Shown one piece after another: positions 32,735 through 42,600 of a stretch of DNA of 64,000 nucleotides (the stretch's first letter is position 1; each line of letters opens with the position of its first letter). This stretch comes from JBBDXA01 sp040902585 (GTDB lineage Bacteria; Planctomycetota; Phycisphaerae; Phycisphaerales; Phycisphaeraceae): contig JBBDXA010000229.1 of the NCBI GenBank assembly GCA_040902585.1, forward strand, positions 1 through 64,000, read 5' to 3'. The notes under the pieces are model-generated. The model was given only the letters and a program-made list of their open reading frames with translations, was not told the origin of the DNA and ran no database searches. The position numbers and the translations under genes are program-made.

Positions 32735-33468
32735 TGAAGTTCAACATGGTCGGCAGCCTGTCGCGCTGCCTGCTGCTGGCGTACCGCACGCCTGCGGAGT
32801 CGGTGCGTTCGCTTTTGCCGGTCGGATTGGAACTGATGACGCGCGGGCCCTGGGCGTTCTGGAATGTGGTGGTGTGCCGTGTGGAGAAGATGCGGCCGAC
32901 GGGCCTGCCGCGCTGCTGCGGACTCAGCTACCACCACGTGGCCTATCGCCTGTACATCACGGCGAAAACCGCGGCGGGGAAAGACATGCAGGGGTTGTAC
33001 TTCCTGCGCAGCGATGTGGACAGCGGCACTGTGTGTCGCGGCGGCAACCTGGCGACTGACTTTCACTTCAACCGCGCGAGCATCGACATTACATCGCACG
33101 ATGGTGTCGAAGCCATCGGCATCACAGGCACGCGCGGCGGGAAGGGTGATGCCATGCTGCGCGTGCGTTCGGTGAGTGACTACCCGCCGGTAGAGGACAC
33201 CTGTTTTGCGGACATCAGCGAGGCGAGGACGGTGTTGAAGTATCGGCCGCTGGGCTTGTCCGTTTTAAAGGATACGCGCTGGCTGCGCGTGGCGGAAGTG
33301 TTTCGTGAGGAGTCACAGTGGCGCGAAGCGCCTGTGGCTGTTGAGGCCGCGCGTTGGACGTACTTTGAAGACTTGCATCAAAATGATCTGGCGCTCGAGT
33401 TGGCAACGCAGGTCGCGCCGATCGACTATCGCTGGCGGCTGGGGCGGCGGGAACGAATGAAATGCTAA
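32734..33468 (+). CDS. DUF2071 (YqjF-like) protein, second copy
   Basis: The 244-residue protein opens with MVGSLSRCLLLAYRTPAESV, then LLPVGLELMTRGPWAFWNVVVC, and has the DUF2071-like block MQGLYFLRSDVDSGTVCRGGNL. It is distantly related to the protein at 30795. Coupled translation with the preceding membrane protein (TGATG, 32732-32736) makes it the last gene of the operon. Its biochemical function is unknown. Confidence 0.72.
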   Translation: MKFNMVGSLSRCLLLAYRTPAESVRSLLPVGLELMTRGPWAFWNVVVCRVEKMRPTGLPRCCGLSYHHVAYRLYITAKTAAGKDMQGLYFLRSDVDSGTVCRGGNLATDFHFNRASIDITSHDGVEAIGITGTRGGKGDAMLRVRSVSDYPPVEDTCFADISEARTVLKYRPLGLSVLKDTRWLRVAEVFREESQWREAPVAVEAARWTYFEDLHQNDLALELATQVAPIDYRWRLGRRERMKC

Positions 33469-33477
33469 AGTGTCTCT

Positions 33478-33530
33478 TCGTGCTGCGTATTCGCATGGGT
33501 TCCATCTCGCGGAGCGAGGCGACTACTGGA
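33478..33530. repeat. Dispersed palindromic repeat, CATCTCG type, copy 1
   Basis: About 50 bp are shared at roughly 80% identity with 51537-51587, including GTTCCATCTCGCGGAGCGAG. The core folds as a stem, with CTCG and CGAG as its inner pairs. Confidence 0.65.
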
Positions 33531-33547
33531 AGTGAGATGAATACGAA

Positions 33548-34654
33548 TCACACGCCGACCACTTGGCCTTTGCCGGCGCGCTTGGCCTGGTAGAGTCGGC
33601 GGTCCGCGGCCTGGAGCAGGGCTTCGCCGTCCTTCGCGCGCTCGCGGATCATGGAGGCGACGCCGATGCTTAGGTCCGGCTTCAGATCGCCTTTGATGAC
33701 GAGCTTCACCTGCTGCCTGAAGAGCGCGAGCATCTGTTCCGCGAGGTGCTGGGCGCGGTCGGGCGCGCAGGCGGGGATGAGCACGATAAACTCGTCGCCG
33801 CCGAGGCGGATGGCGTAGTCTTCGTGACGGATGAGGCCGCGGATGAGTGAACCCAGGAATTTGAGAAGCTCGTCGCCCACCGCGTGGCCGAGTGTGTCGT
33901 TGATCTTCTTAAAGTGATCCAGGTCGATCGCCAGGCAGACGAGATCGCTGCCCGCGTCGCGACAGGATTCGAACAGGGGCGTGAGATTCTCTTCGAGGAA
34001 CCGGCGATTGCCCAGCTCCGTCAGCGCGTCGCGCATGGCGAGGTCTTTGAGATTGCGCGTGGCCTGTTTGGTGGCGGTTTCGATGCGGTCGTCGAGCGTG
34101 CGGCGAAGCTGGCGGGCTTCGTATCGTTCGCGCACGGCCTGAGTCGCAAATTCGTGCAGGGCGCGGGCGAGCTTGCCGACTTCATCACTTCGCTGGGCGA
34201 TGATCTCATCCAACTGCATGGGGCGATCGCTGGTGAGCGTTCGCGAGATGAGCTTGAGCAGACGCTCGACCGGCGTGCAGACCCAGCGCTGGGCGAGCAC
34301 GAGCAGGGGATAGAGAATGAGAGCGAGGACCAGGAGCAGGGGCCAGATGCGATGATGCAGATGCGATTCGAGATAGCCCGCGCCGACGCCGCCGACGGCC
34401 GCGAGGAATACGAGCAGGCGGATTTTGGTGGGCAGGGGGGCATCGTCCCATTGCGCGGCGGGAGCGGCGGGTTCTGCGGTGGTGGCAGAGGCTGAGGATG
34501 TTGAACACTCCGCGAGCGCGGGAGTTGCGTTCTTATCGGGCACGGCGGCCTTGGCGGCGAGTGCGGGTTTGACGATTGACGGATGCGGACCGCGCGGCGG
34601 CACCGCGGTCCCGTCGGCCATCGCTCTTCGCGCAGGGATGAACTTTCCCGCCAT
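33548..34654 (-). CDS. Membrane-associated GGDEF diguanylate cyclase
   Basis: The 368-residue protein has an Ala/Pro-rich N-terminus, two membrane helices (about residues 75-120), a HAMP-like linker with a coiled coil, and a GGDEF domain with DALTELGNRRFLEENL, DLDHFKKINDTLGH and the intact RLGGDEF. An RxxD inhibitory site (RHED) lies five residues before GGDEF, so product inhibition is expected. It makes cyclic di-GMP, which the HD-GYP protein at 22,796 would degrade. I chose the ATG at 34654; an upstream ATG at 34723 is possible but adds sequence without protein character. Confidence 0.9.
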   Translation of the reverse strand: MAGKFIPARRAMADGTAVPPRGPHPSIVKPALAAKAAVPDKNATPALAECSTSSASATTAEPAAPAAQWDDAPLPTKIRLLVFLAAVGGVGAGYLESHLHHRIWPLLLVLALILYPLLVLAQRWVCTPVERLLKLISRTLTSDRPMQLDEIIAQRSDEVGKLARALHEFATQAVRERYEARQLRRTLDDRIETATKQATRNLKDLAMRDALTELGNRRFLEENLTPLFESCRDAGSDLVCLAIDLDHFKKINDTLGHAVGDELLKFLGSLIRGLIRHEDYAIRLGGDEFIVLIPACAPDRAQHLAEQMLALFRQQVKLVIKGDLKPDLSIGVASMIRERAKDGEALLQAADRRLYQAKRAGKGQVVGV

Positions 34655-34791
34655 GCAGTGTTCATCGGCCGATATGATCGCTCGATTCGGTGGTGTTCGC
34701 GCGGACTCTGATTCTCGCCGCATCTCATGCTGACGAGCCGCGCGTGATTATGGGACGGGCGTTACACTTGCCGCGTGACAGGAGGCTTCGC

Positions 34792-35904
34792 ATGCGAGTG
34801 ACTGCCGCGGTGCTGCATCAGACCCGCACGCCGTTTCAAGTTGAATCCGTGGAGCTCGCGCCGCCTGGCGCGGGCGAAGTGCTGGTGCGCATGGAGGCGG
34901 CCGGCGTCTGTCACAGCGACTGGCACGTGGCCACGGGTGATTCGAAGATGCCGCTGCCTGTGGTCGCCGGTCACGAAGGCGCGGGCATCGTCGAAGCGGT
35001 GGGCGAGTCCGTGACGCGCGTGCGCAAAGGCCAGCGCGTGATCCTCTGCTGGGCTCCGCACTGCGGCACTTGTTATCACTGCACGCACGACCGCAAATGC
35101 CTTTGCCCCGCCTTCACCGCGAAGCGTTGGGCAGGCGTCATGATGGATGGTTCGCCTCGCCTCGCGCTGGTTGATGGCACGCCGGTGTATCACTTCTGCT
35201 CCGTCGCCTGTTTTGCGGATCACGCGGTCGTTCATGAATCGTCGTGCATTGCGGTGAGTGATGATGTCGATCCCGCGGTGGGGGCGCTGGTGGGCTGTGC
35301 GGTGACGACCGGCGTCGGCGCGGTGGTGCGCACGGCGAAGGTTCCCGCTGGGGCAAGCGTCGCGGTCTTCGGCGTCGGTGGCGTGGGCCTGTGCATCGTC
35401 ATGGGCGCGCGGCTGGCTGGGGCAACGACGATCATCGCGATCGATCCTGAAGAGTCACGCCTTGCCATGGCCCGCAGGTTCGGCGCGACGCACTGCATCA
35501 AAGCAGGCGGCGACGGCGGCATCGTCAACGATCAGATCAAGGCGGACACCCGCGGCCTCGGCGTCGACTACGCCTTCGAAGCGGTCGGTCTGCCCGCGGT
35601 GCAGGAGCAATCGCTCGGCTCAGTCCGCGCGGGAGGCACCGTCGTACTCGCCGGCCTTTCGCCGATGGGCAGCAGCACCAATCTGCCCGGCGCGATCCTC
35701 ACCCGGCGGGAGATCACCGTCATGGGTTCGTACTACGGCTCAGCCGACCCCGACCGCGATTTCCCTCTCTATATTGACTGGCACCGCCGCGGCGACCTGC
35801 CTATCGATCAGCTCATCACCGCGCGCTATCCCCTGTCGCGGATCAACGAAGCCTACGACGACATGTTGAAAGGCAGGATCGCGCGCGGGGCGATTGTGTG
35901 GTGA
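34792..35904 (+). CDS. Zinc-dependent alcohol dehydrogenase (MDR superfamily)
   Basis: The 370-residue enzyme has the catalytic zinc ligands (GVCHSDWH, GHEGAG and GCAVTTG), a structural zinc lobe CGTCYHCTHDRKCLC, and the NAD-binding FGVGGVGLCIVMGA. It resembles class III-type zinc alcohol dehydrogenases (KGQRVILCWAPHCGTCY). The actual alcohol is not predictable. The ATG at 34792 follows AGGAGG by seven bases. It diverges from the GGDEF gene. Confidence 0.9.
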   Translation: MRVTAAVLHQTRTPFQVESVELAPPGAGEVLVRMEAAGVCHSDWHVATGDSKMPLPVVAGHEGAGIVEAVGESVTRVRKGQRVILCWAPHCGTCYHCTHDRKCLCPAFTAKRWAGVMMDGSPRLALVDGTPVYHFCSVACFADHAVVHESSCIAVSDDVDPAVGALVGCAVTTGVGAVVRTAKVPAGASVAVFGVGGVGLCIVMGARLAGATTIIAIDPEESRLAMARRFGATHCIKAGGDGGIVNDQIKADTRGLGVDYAFEAVGLPAVQEQSLGSVRAGGTVVLAGLSPMGSSTNLPGAILTRREITVMGSYYGSADPDRDFPLYIDWHRRGDLPIDQLITARYPLSRINEAYDDMLKGRIARGAIVW

Positions 35905-36014
35905 GCGTGATGTGACAGGGTTTGAAATGAGGCTATGCTGTCGCCGTTCGAAGCGAAGGCAGCCATCGCGGCGCCGGCCCGGCCTTTGTCTTCTCGATCA
36001 AGAGGTGATTGCCC

Positions 36015-36713
36015 GTGAAACTGTCGGTTGTCATCACTGTGTTCAACGAAGAGGAAAAAATCTTCGAGATCGTCCTCCGGGTGCAGGCAGTCGAGATCGA
36101 AAAGGAAATCGTCATCGTCAACGACAAGTCGACGGATGACACGGCCGGCAGCCTGGCGAAGATCGCGGCGGATTACGACAACGTCCGCGTCTTTCATCAC
36201 GAAGTGAACCAGGGCAAGGGCGCTGCCCTTCGCACGGGCTTCGCCAACGTGACGGGCGATGTCGTGGTAATTCAGGATGCGGATCTCGAATATGACCCGC
36301 GCGAATACCCGCGCCTGATCGAGCCCATCCATCGCGGCAACGCGGATGTGGTGTTCGGCTCGCGCTTCGTCGGCGGCGACTCGCACCGTGTGCTCTACTT
36401 CTGGCATTCCGTCGGCAACAAATTCCTCACACTGCTCTCCAACATGTTCACCAATCTGAACCTGACGGATATGGAAGTGTGTTACAAGGTTTTTCGCCGG
36501 GAGATCATTCAGCAGATTCACATAGAAGAGAATCGCTTCGGGTTCGAGCCGGAGATCACCGCCAAAGTCGCGCGCCTGAAATGCCGGGTGTTTGAAGTCG
36601 GCGTCTCCTACGCCGGGCGAACGTATGAAGAAGGCAAGAAGATCGGCTGGAAGGACGGCGTCCGCGCTATCTGGTGCATCCTTAAGTACAACATCTGGAG
36701 ACGGCGATTGTGA
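36015..36713 (+). CDS. GT2 glycosyltransferase, dolichyl-phosphate mannose synthase-like
   Basis: The 232-residue protein has the GT-A fold features LSVVITVFNEEEKI, VNDKSTDDT, HHEVNQGKGAALRTGF and the metal-binding VIQDADLEYDP. ENRFGFEPEITAKVAR and KKIGWKDG near the end match the polyprenyl-phosphate sugar transferases. It probably transfers a sugar from a nucleotide donor to a lipid carrier. No C-terminal membrane domain is present. A GTG at 36015 is the likely start, preceded by GAGGTG; a TTG two codons upstream is an alternative. Confidence 0.88.
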   Translation: MKLSVVITVFNEEEKIFEIVLRVQAVEIEKEIVIVNDKSTDDTAGSLAKIAADYDNVRVFHHEVNQGKGAALRTGFANVTGDVVVIQDADLEYDPREYPRLIEPIHRGNADVVFGSRFVGGDSHRVLYFWHSVGNKFLTLLSNMFTNLNLTDMEVCYKVFRREIIQQIHIEENRFGFEPEITAKVARLKCRVFEVGVSYAGRTYEEGKKIGWKDGVRAIWCILKYNIWRRRL

Positions 36714-36795
36714 TGCTGCCCGGCTCACGCATCGCTGCTCTTCCTCGCATTCTTCTTACCCTCACACATTCGTCGCCGCGCGACAGGAGACTCGC

Positions 36796-37095
36796 ATGTT
36801 TGTTCACAACGTCTACTTCTGGGTCAAGCCCGACCTGACGCCGCCGCAGATGGAAACGCTGATGAAAGGCATGAAAGCCCTCACCACGATTCCTTCGGTG
36901 AAGTTCGGTTTTGTCGGCAAGCCTGCCTCGACGGATCGGCCGGTGATCGATCGCAGCTATTCATACGCCCTCGTCGTCGCCTTCGATGACAAGGCCGGCC
37001 ACGATCTCTATCAGGAACACCCGATCCACGACGCCTTCCGCAAGGACTGCGGGACGTTCTGGAACAGAGTGCTGATTTATGATGCGGTGGATTGA
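36796..37095 (+). CDS. Dabb (stress-responsive A/B barrel) domain protein
   Basis: The 99-residue protein starts with the Dabb signature MFVHNVYFWVKPDLTPPQME and has FGFVGKPAS, YALVVAFDDKAGHDLYQEHP and HDAFRKDCGTFW. Dabb proteins form dimeric ferredoxin-like barrels with varied, often unknown functions. The ATG at 36796 follows AGGAGA. Confidence 0.88.
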   Translation: MFVHNVYFWVKPDLTPPQMETLMKGMKALTTIPSVKFGFVGKPASTDRPVIDRSYSYALVVAFDDKAGHDLYQEHPIHDAFRKDCGTFWNRVLIYDAVD

Positions 37096-37122
37096 GGGGA
37101 TGCGTGAATGCATCCGCTGCAA

Positions 37123-37413
37123 TTATGCAAACAAGCCATCCAGATTCCTCGCGCCGTGGACGATCCGAGCGATGAACACCGTATCCTTTTGCGGCTTGTA
37201 GAAGATGAGATAGTCGCCGTGGGGATAGCTTCGCAGTCCCTTGGTCAATTCGGGGCGGGCGCGGCCTGAGCGCGGCCACTCGACGAGCGAATTGCACTTG
37301 GCGAGCAGTTCCTCGATCCAGCGATCGGCGGCTTGAGGGTTGTGCTTGGCGATGTGCTCCCAGATGTCATCAAGATCGGCAAAAGCCTCGGGCGAAATGA
37401 TCGGATCGATCAT
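37123..37413 (-). CDS. parE: ParE/RelE-family toxin
   Basis: The 96-residue protein has the ParE fold signatures AFADLDDIWEHIAKHNPQAA, CNSLVEWPRSGRARPEL and RSYPHGDYLIFYKP, with a C-terminal strand VFIARIVHGARNL. ParE toxins usually poison DNA gyrase; RelE relatives cut mRNA, so the target is uncertain. The start overlaps the antitoxin stop by 4 bp in the standard antitoxin-first order. Confidence 0.88.
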   Translation of the reverse strand: MIDPIISPEAFADLDDIWEHIAKHNPQAADRWIEELLAKCNSLVEWPRSGRARPELTKGLRSYPHGDYLIFYKPQKDTVFIARIVHGARNLDGLFA

Positions 37414-37703
37414 GCGGATTTCCTCCGCTGAGCCTGTTGTTTACGCGCGAGTCGCGCGCGGCCTCGGCGCATGACATCGTTGATCAGTTCGCGTGTGAGT
37501 GGAATCCCCTCCCCGCGCTCCAGCGAATCGATTCCCTTCTGAATCTCCTTCTTCAGTTCTTTCAGCCGAATCTCGCGCAGCGTCTCGTGATCCTGAAGCA
37601 GCCGCAGCGCCTCGCGAACCACTTCGCTGGCGGTCTGGTAGCGCCCGGATTTCACCTTCTTGTTGATGAAGCGCTCGTGTTCCTTGGTGAGTGAGACATT
37701 CAT
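37410..37703 (-). CDS. parD: ParD-type antitoxin
   Basis: The 97-residue protein begins with a ribbon-helix-helix (MNVSLTKEHERFINKKVKSG, then YQTASEVVREALRLLQD), which binds the operon's own operator. A charged C-terminal tail follows that should wrap the toxin. It lies directly upstream of the parE-like toxin, so the pair is probably autoregulated. Confidence 0.88.
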   Translation of the reverse strand: MNVSLTKEHERFINKKVKSGRYQTASEVVREALRLLQDHETLREIRLKELKKEIQKGIDSLERGEGIPLTRELINDVMRRGRARLARKQQAQRRKSA

Positions 37704-37769
37704 GGGTTAACTCCTCGTGGGTACACCATGATAGGCCTGATAACAGGAAATAACAAAAACTGACATCCG

Positions 37770-38108
37770 TCAGGAACCGGTCGGCGGCACTGGGGTGGTC
37801 GGCGGCGGGGCATCATCGTCGCCCTCGGCGCGGCGCGTGCCGAACAGCCGTTCGCGCAGCGTGAACCGCCGGCCGCATCGCGTGCATTGCCTGGGCATGA
37901 ACCCGCCCGCCGGTTCGCCGCAGCCGGGGCAGATCATGCTTACCTCGACGGCCAGGTGAAAGGAGCGATGCTTCGTCACTTCGCGCACCCGCGGCTTGGC
38001 GAGGACGAATCGCTTGCCGCACTCAGGGCAGCGGTTGGTGGTGATGGCTGTGAGGTTGTAGCCGCACCACGGGCAGTCCAGACCGGTGTCCTGCGGTGAA
38101 GGTTGCAT
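37770..38108 (-). CDS. Double zinc-ribbon protein
   Basis: The 112-residue protein contains two similar zinc ribbons: CPWCGYNLTAITTNRCPECG (residues 12-31) and CPGCGEPAGGFMPRQCTRCG (residues about 60-79). Each has two CxxC knuckles. The remainder is low-complexity, with a Pro/Thr-rich end. The first ribbon is of the planctomycete CGYNL type. No function can be assigned. It is 16 bp from the DUF1501 gene on the same strand. Confidence 0.75.
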   Translation of the reverse strand: MQPSPQDTGLDCPWCGYNLTAITTNRCPECGKRFVLAKPRVREVTKHRSFHLAVEVSMICPGCGEPAGGFMPRQCTRCGRRFTLRERLFGTRRAEGDDDAPPPTTPVPPTGS

Positions 38109-38124
38109 GCGCTACTCAATCGCG

Positions 38125-39570
38125 TCAGGTGAGAATCTCGCGGATCACGTTGCCATGTACATCCGTCAGTCGGAAGTCGCGGCCCTGGAAGCGGAACGTC
38201 AGCTTCGTGTGTTCGAGGCCGAGCAGGTGCAGGATCGTCGCGTGAAGATCGTGGACATGCACCTTTCCTTCGACGGCATCGAAACCCAGCTCATCCGTCT
38301 TGCCGAAGCTGAAACCTTTCTTCACGCCCGCGCCGGCCATCCACATGGTGAAGGCATCGATGTGATGGTCGCGCCCGGTCGAAGCCCGCGGCTCACCCAT
38401 CGGCGTGCGCCCGAACTCGCCGCCCCAGATCACCAGCGTGTCCTCGAGCAGTCCGCGTTCCCTCAAATCCTTCACCAGCGCCGCCGACGCCTGATCGACC
38501 GCCTTGGCGGTGTAGACCAGATCTTTCTCCAGCGTCTCGCCGGGGCCGCCGTGATGATCCCAGTTGGTGTGATAGAGCTGCACGAAGCGCACGCCGCGCT
38601 CGATGAGCCTTCGCGCGAGCAGGCAGTTGTTGGCGAACGACGCCTGGCCCGGCACGGCTCCGTAGGCTTCGAGCGTCTCCGGCTTTTCCTTGGCGATATC
38701 CATCAGCTCGGGCGCGCTCGACTGCATGCGATACGCCATCTCGTAGGCCGCGATGCGCGTGGCGATTTCAGGATCAGCCGTGGCATCGAGCCGCATCCGG
38801 TTCAGATCGCCGACCACATCGAAAAAGTCGCGCTGCTTCGCATCATCAAATCCCTTGGGGCTGGTGAGATTCAGAATCGGATCGCCCTTGCCGCGGAAGG
38901 GAACGCCCTGGTACGTCGTGGGCAGGAAACCGCTGGACCACAGCGAAGCCCCCGCGCGCGGCCCGCGCGGGCCTGATTGCAGGACGACAAAACCCGGCAG
39001 GTTCTGCGACTGCGAGCCGATGCCGTAGGTGACCCAGCTTCCCATCGATGGTCGGCCGGGCTGCGGCGCGCCGGTGTTCATGAAGATTTTCGCGGGGCCG
39101 TGGTTGAAGACATCCGTGTGCAGCCCGCGGATGAAGCAGACATCATCGACAATCTCGCGGTGGTAGGGGAGCAGATCGGAGAGCTCGACGCCGCTCTTGC
39201 CGTGCCGGGAGAACTCGCGTCGCGTGCCCAGCAGCTTTACGTCATTTTTCAGGAACGCGAACCGGCGACCTTCCATGAACTCCTTCGGCGGCACCTTACC
39301 GTCGAACTCCTTCAGCTTCGGCTTGTTCTCGAAGAGCTCGAGCTGCGAAGGCCCGCCGGCCATGAAGAGGAAGATGATGTTCTTCGCCTTCGCCTTGAAA
39401 TGGCCTGACTTCGGCGACATCGGATGAGCCGCTTGCGGCTTCGCATCGGCGGCCTGCACGTCACGTTGGAGCAGCGACGCGAGGGCAATGGAACCGAGAC
39501 CGACGCCGCACTGCTGGAAGAAGTGCCGGCGGTTGGAGGCGAGGGGATGGGGTGTATCGGGTAATTGCAT
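38125..39570 (-). CDS. DUF1501 family exported protein
   Basis: The 481-residue protein carries a twin-arginine-like signal (NRRHFFQQCGVGLGSIALASLL) and the DUF1501 sulfatase/alkaline-phosphatase-like domain: KNIIFLFMAGGPSQLELFE near the start, GRPSMGSWVTYGIGSQSQNL, VWGGEFGRTPMGE and GRDHHIDAFTMWMAG. In planctomycetes it is nearly always paired with a DUF1549/DUF1553 protein, as here (58 bp apart, DUF1553 gene upstream). The pair is thought to act outside the cytoplasm on unknown substrates. Confidence 0.92.
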   Translation of the reverse strand: MQLPDTPHPLASNRRHFFQQCGVGLGSIALASLLQRDVQAADAKPQAAHPMSPKSGHFKAKAKNIIFLFMAGGPSQLELFENKPKLKEFDGKVPPKEFMEGRRFAFLKNDVKLLGTRREFSRHGKSGVELSDLLPYHREIVDDVCFIRGLHTDVFNHGPAKIFMNTGAPQPGRPSMGSWVTYGIGSQSQNLPGFVVLQSGPRGPRAGASLWSSGFLPTTYQGVPFRGKGDPILNLTSPKGFDDAKQRDFFDVVGDLNRMRLDATADPEIATRIAAYEMAYRMQSSAPELMDIAKEKPETLEAYGAVPGQASFANNCLLARRLIERGVRFVQLYHTNWDHHGGPGETLEKDLVYTAKAVDQASAALVKDLRERGLLEDTLVIWGGEFGRTPMGEPRASTGRDHHIDAFTMWMAGAGVKKGFSFGKTDELGFDAVEGKVHVHDLHATILHLLGLEHTKLTFRFQGRDFRLTDVHGNVIREILT

Positions 39571-39628
39571 GGGCGGCTTTCTACGTGGTGCGTCGCGGCG
39601 GGTGCACCTGCGGTGCGACGGTTAAACG

Positions 39629-42600
39629 TCATTCGCGGGTGATGAATTCGTCCAGGTTCATGACCGCGCGGGCCAAGGCGGTCCACGCGGCGGCTTCGGG
39701 TTCGGTCACGTCCTTGGGGCGATTCGCCGGGGCGATGGCTTTGGCGGCGGCGGCATCAGCGGAGAACTTTTCACGCGCGAGTTTCAGATACGCAGTGAGG
39801 CGTTGCAATTCAGCTTGTTGCGGCGGGCGGGTGAGGCAGAGGCGGAACAGGTGGACGACTCTCTCGCTATCAGTCGCGGCTTTATCCGATTGTCCGTCAG
39901 CCCGCGCCCTTCCGGGCGGGGCTCCAAGCACGCGCAGCGCCAGGGCTTGCGCACACTCGATCATCGCCTCATCGTTCGCCACCGACAGCGCCTGCAACGG
40001 TGTGTTGCTGCGCACGCGCGAGGTGCAGGCCGCGTTCATGTTCGGCACATCAAACGTCGTCAGCATCGGATACGGCGCGCTGCGGAAAAAGAAGGTGTAC
40101 ATCCCTCGGCGATAGCGGTCCTCGCCTTTGCTCTCGTTCCATGCCTGGCGGTTCTGCGTGAAGTCGTACACACCCTGCGGCTGCGGCGGATACACGCTGG
40201 GCCCGCCGACCTTCGATGACAGCAAGCCTCCAGCCGCCAGCGCGATGTCACGCACGATCTCCGCATCCACGCGCAGGCGCGATTGCCGGCCTAACAGCTT
40301 GTTGAATGGATCCACCGCCATCAGGTCCGCGCGGGCGACCGATGACTGTCGGTACGTCGCGCTGGTGACGATCAGGCGATGCATCGCCTTGAGGGACCAG
40401 GGCGATTGCGAATTGCGGATTGCGGATGACGGATTGATATCCTTCCCTTGGCCCTTGGCCCTTTCCCCTTGGCCCTCGCCATGCACAAACGTCCACGCCA
40501 GCCAGTCCAGCAACTGCGGATGCGTCGGCGGCGTGCCCTGCGTGCCGAAGTCTTCTTCGGTCTCCACCAGTCCCTTGGGGAAGTATCTCATCCACGCACG
40601 ATTCATCGTCACGCGAGCCGTCAGTGGATTGCGTTCATCCACCAGCCAGCGCGCCAGATCGAGGCGATTCGGAAGTGATTGCGGATTGCGGATTGTGGAT
40701 TGCGGGTCGGCCTTCCCTTCGTCCCTTCGTCCCTCCGTCCCTCCGTTCCTTCCGATTTCCGGCAACACCTCCGGCACCGCCGGCGTCACCTCCGGCCCGA
40801 GCCTGAGAAAATCCCCTCGAATGTGCACGAAACTCGTGCGCGGCTTGGGCAGATCGCGATACACCATGACCGACGTCGTGCTCTTGCGAACGCCCGCCAG
40901 TTCCTTCTGAAGCGCGGTGATCTCCTTCGTCAGCGGCTCGCGCTCTGCATCCTGCGCGGCGAAGGCGTCGGCGAGCAGTTTCTTCTGCGCAGCCGATCGT
41001 TTCGCTTCCAGTGTGTTCAACGCGCTGCGCAGGTCAGGCGTCAGGCCGTCTTTCGCCTTGACGGTCAGCTCAACGTCCTTGTCATGGGTGACGCTGAGGC
41101 GGAACCGGCCGATATGGTAGTTGGCGTTGAGTTCGAACTTGAGTGTGAAAGTCAGCGGTGAATCGCGTTCGATCTTCAGGGGTTCATTGGTGAAGAAGTA
41201 GGCTTCGTGGTTGTCGTTCATCTTCACACCGGGCGGCGTGTCCTTGCCGATGTTGATCGCCCAGCCGGTCTTTGAATCGCGGTCGATGGCGTGCTCGATC
41301 GGGAAGCTGGGCTGCGCATGCGTGGCGAAGGCATCGCGCCAGAACGCCGGCTGTTCGCCCGTCTGTATCAGGAAGCCGGTGAGCACGAAGTTGCCGTTGC
41401 TTGCCGTACCCGGACCGTTCTGCGGAAGGCTGTCGTGCGTGAGTACTTCCAGGCGCGCGGCCGTGACTGCTGGCAAGTCGATCTCCGCGACGACCGTAAA
41501 CTCATCATTCGCCGGCCGCTTGCCTGTGACGAGGATCGACTTGTCATCGAGCTGCTTGAGTGTCGCGCCGCCTTCGGAGACGAGTGACTTGATGTCCAGC
41601 GCCTGCCACTTCACCGCGGCCTTCGACACCGTCGCGCGGGTCAGTGCCTTCTCCCACGCGGCCTGTCTTGCGGCGGACTGAGCATCGTGTTCGCCCAGCC
41701 TCTTTTCAAGTGCGGCAACCTGACCTTCGATGAATGCGATGCGCTCTTTCACCTGCGGCGAAAGGGGAAGCGAGACGGTCGGGCCCGTGTTGTTCTCATC
41801 CGCGCATTGGTTGAAGAAGGCGTAAAACTCGTAGTATTCCTTCTGGGTGATGGGGTCGAATTTGTGGGTGTGGCACTGGGCGCAGGCGATGGTCAGGCCC
41901 AGCCACACCTGGCCGGTGGTCGCGACGCGGTCGTAGGTGGCTTCGACGCGGAACTGATCGCCCTTGACGCCGCCTTCCTGGTTGATGAGCGTGTTGCGGT
42001 GGAAGGCGGTGGCGATGAGGCGGTCGGTGGGAGATTGTGATACCCAGCGGGTCCCACCCACGGGAGTGGGTGGGCTTTCGCTTCTGTTTGTTTCCTGTTT
42101 CCTGTCCCCTGTCCCCTGTCCCCTGACTCCTGTCTCCTGTCCCCTGTCTCCTTCTTCCACCAGATCGCCCGCGAGTTGAAGGATCGTGAACTGATCGAAG
42201 GGCATGTCCTTGTTGAGCGCATCGATCACCCAGTCGCGGTAGGGCCACATGGTGCGCGCGCTATCGACGGAGTAGCCGTTGCTGTCGGCATAGCGGGCCT
42301 GATCGAGCCAGTGCCGGCCCCAACGTTCGCCGTAGTGCGGTGATGCGAGAATGCGATCGACGAGTTTGTCGTACGCATCAGGCGACTTGTCTTTCGCAAA
42401 CGCTTCCGCTTCCTCCGGCGTGGGCAGCAAGCCGGTGAGATCGAGATAGAGGCGACGGATCAGCGTGTAAGGATTCGCCTCCTTCGAAGGTTTCAACCCG
42501 CTGGCTTCCAGCTTCGCGAGGATGAAGTGATCAATCGCATTGCGAGGCCAACTCGTATCCTTCACCTGCGGCAGCGCGGGCTTGCGGATCGGCTGAAACG

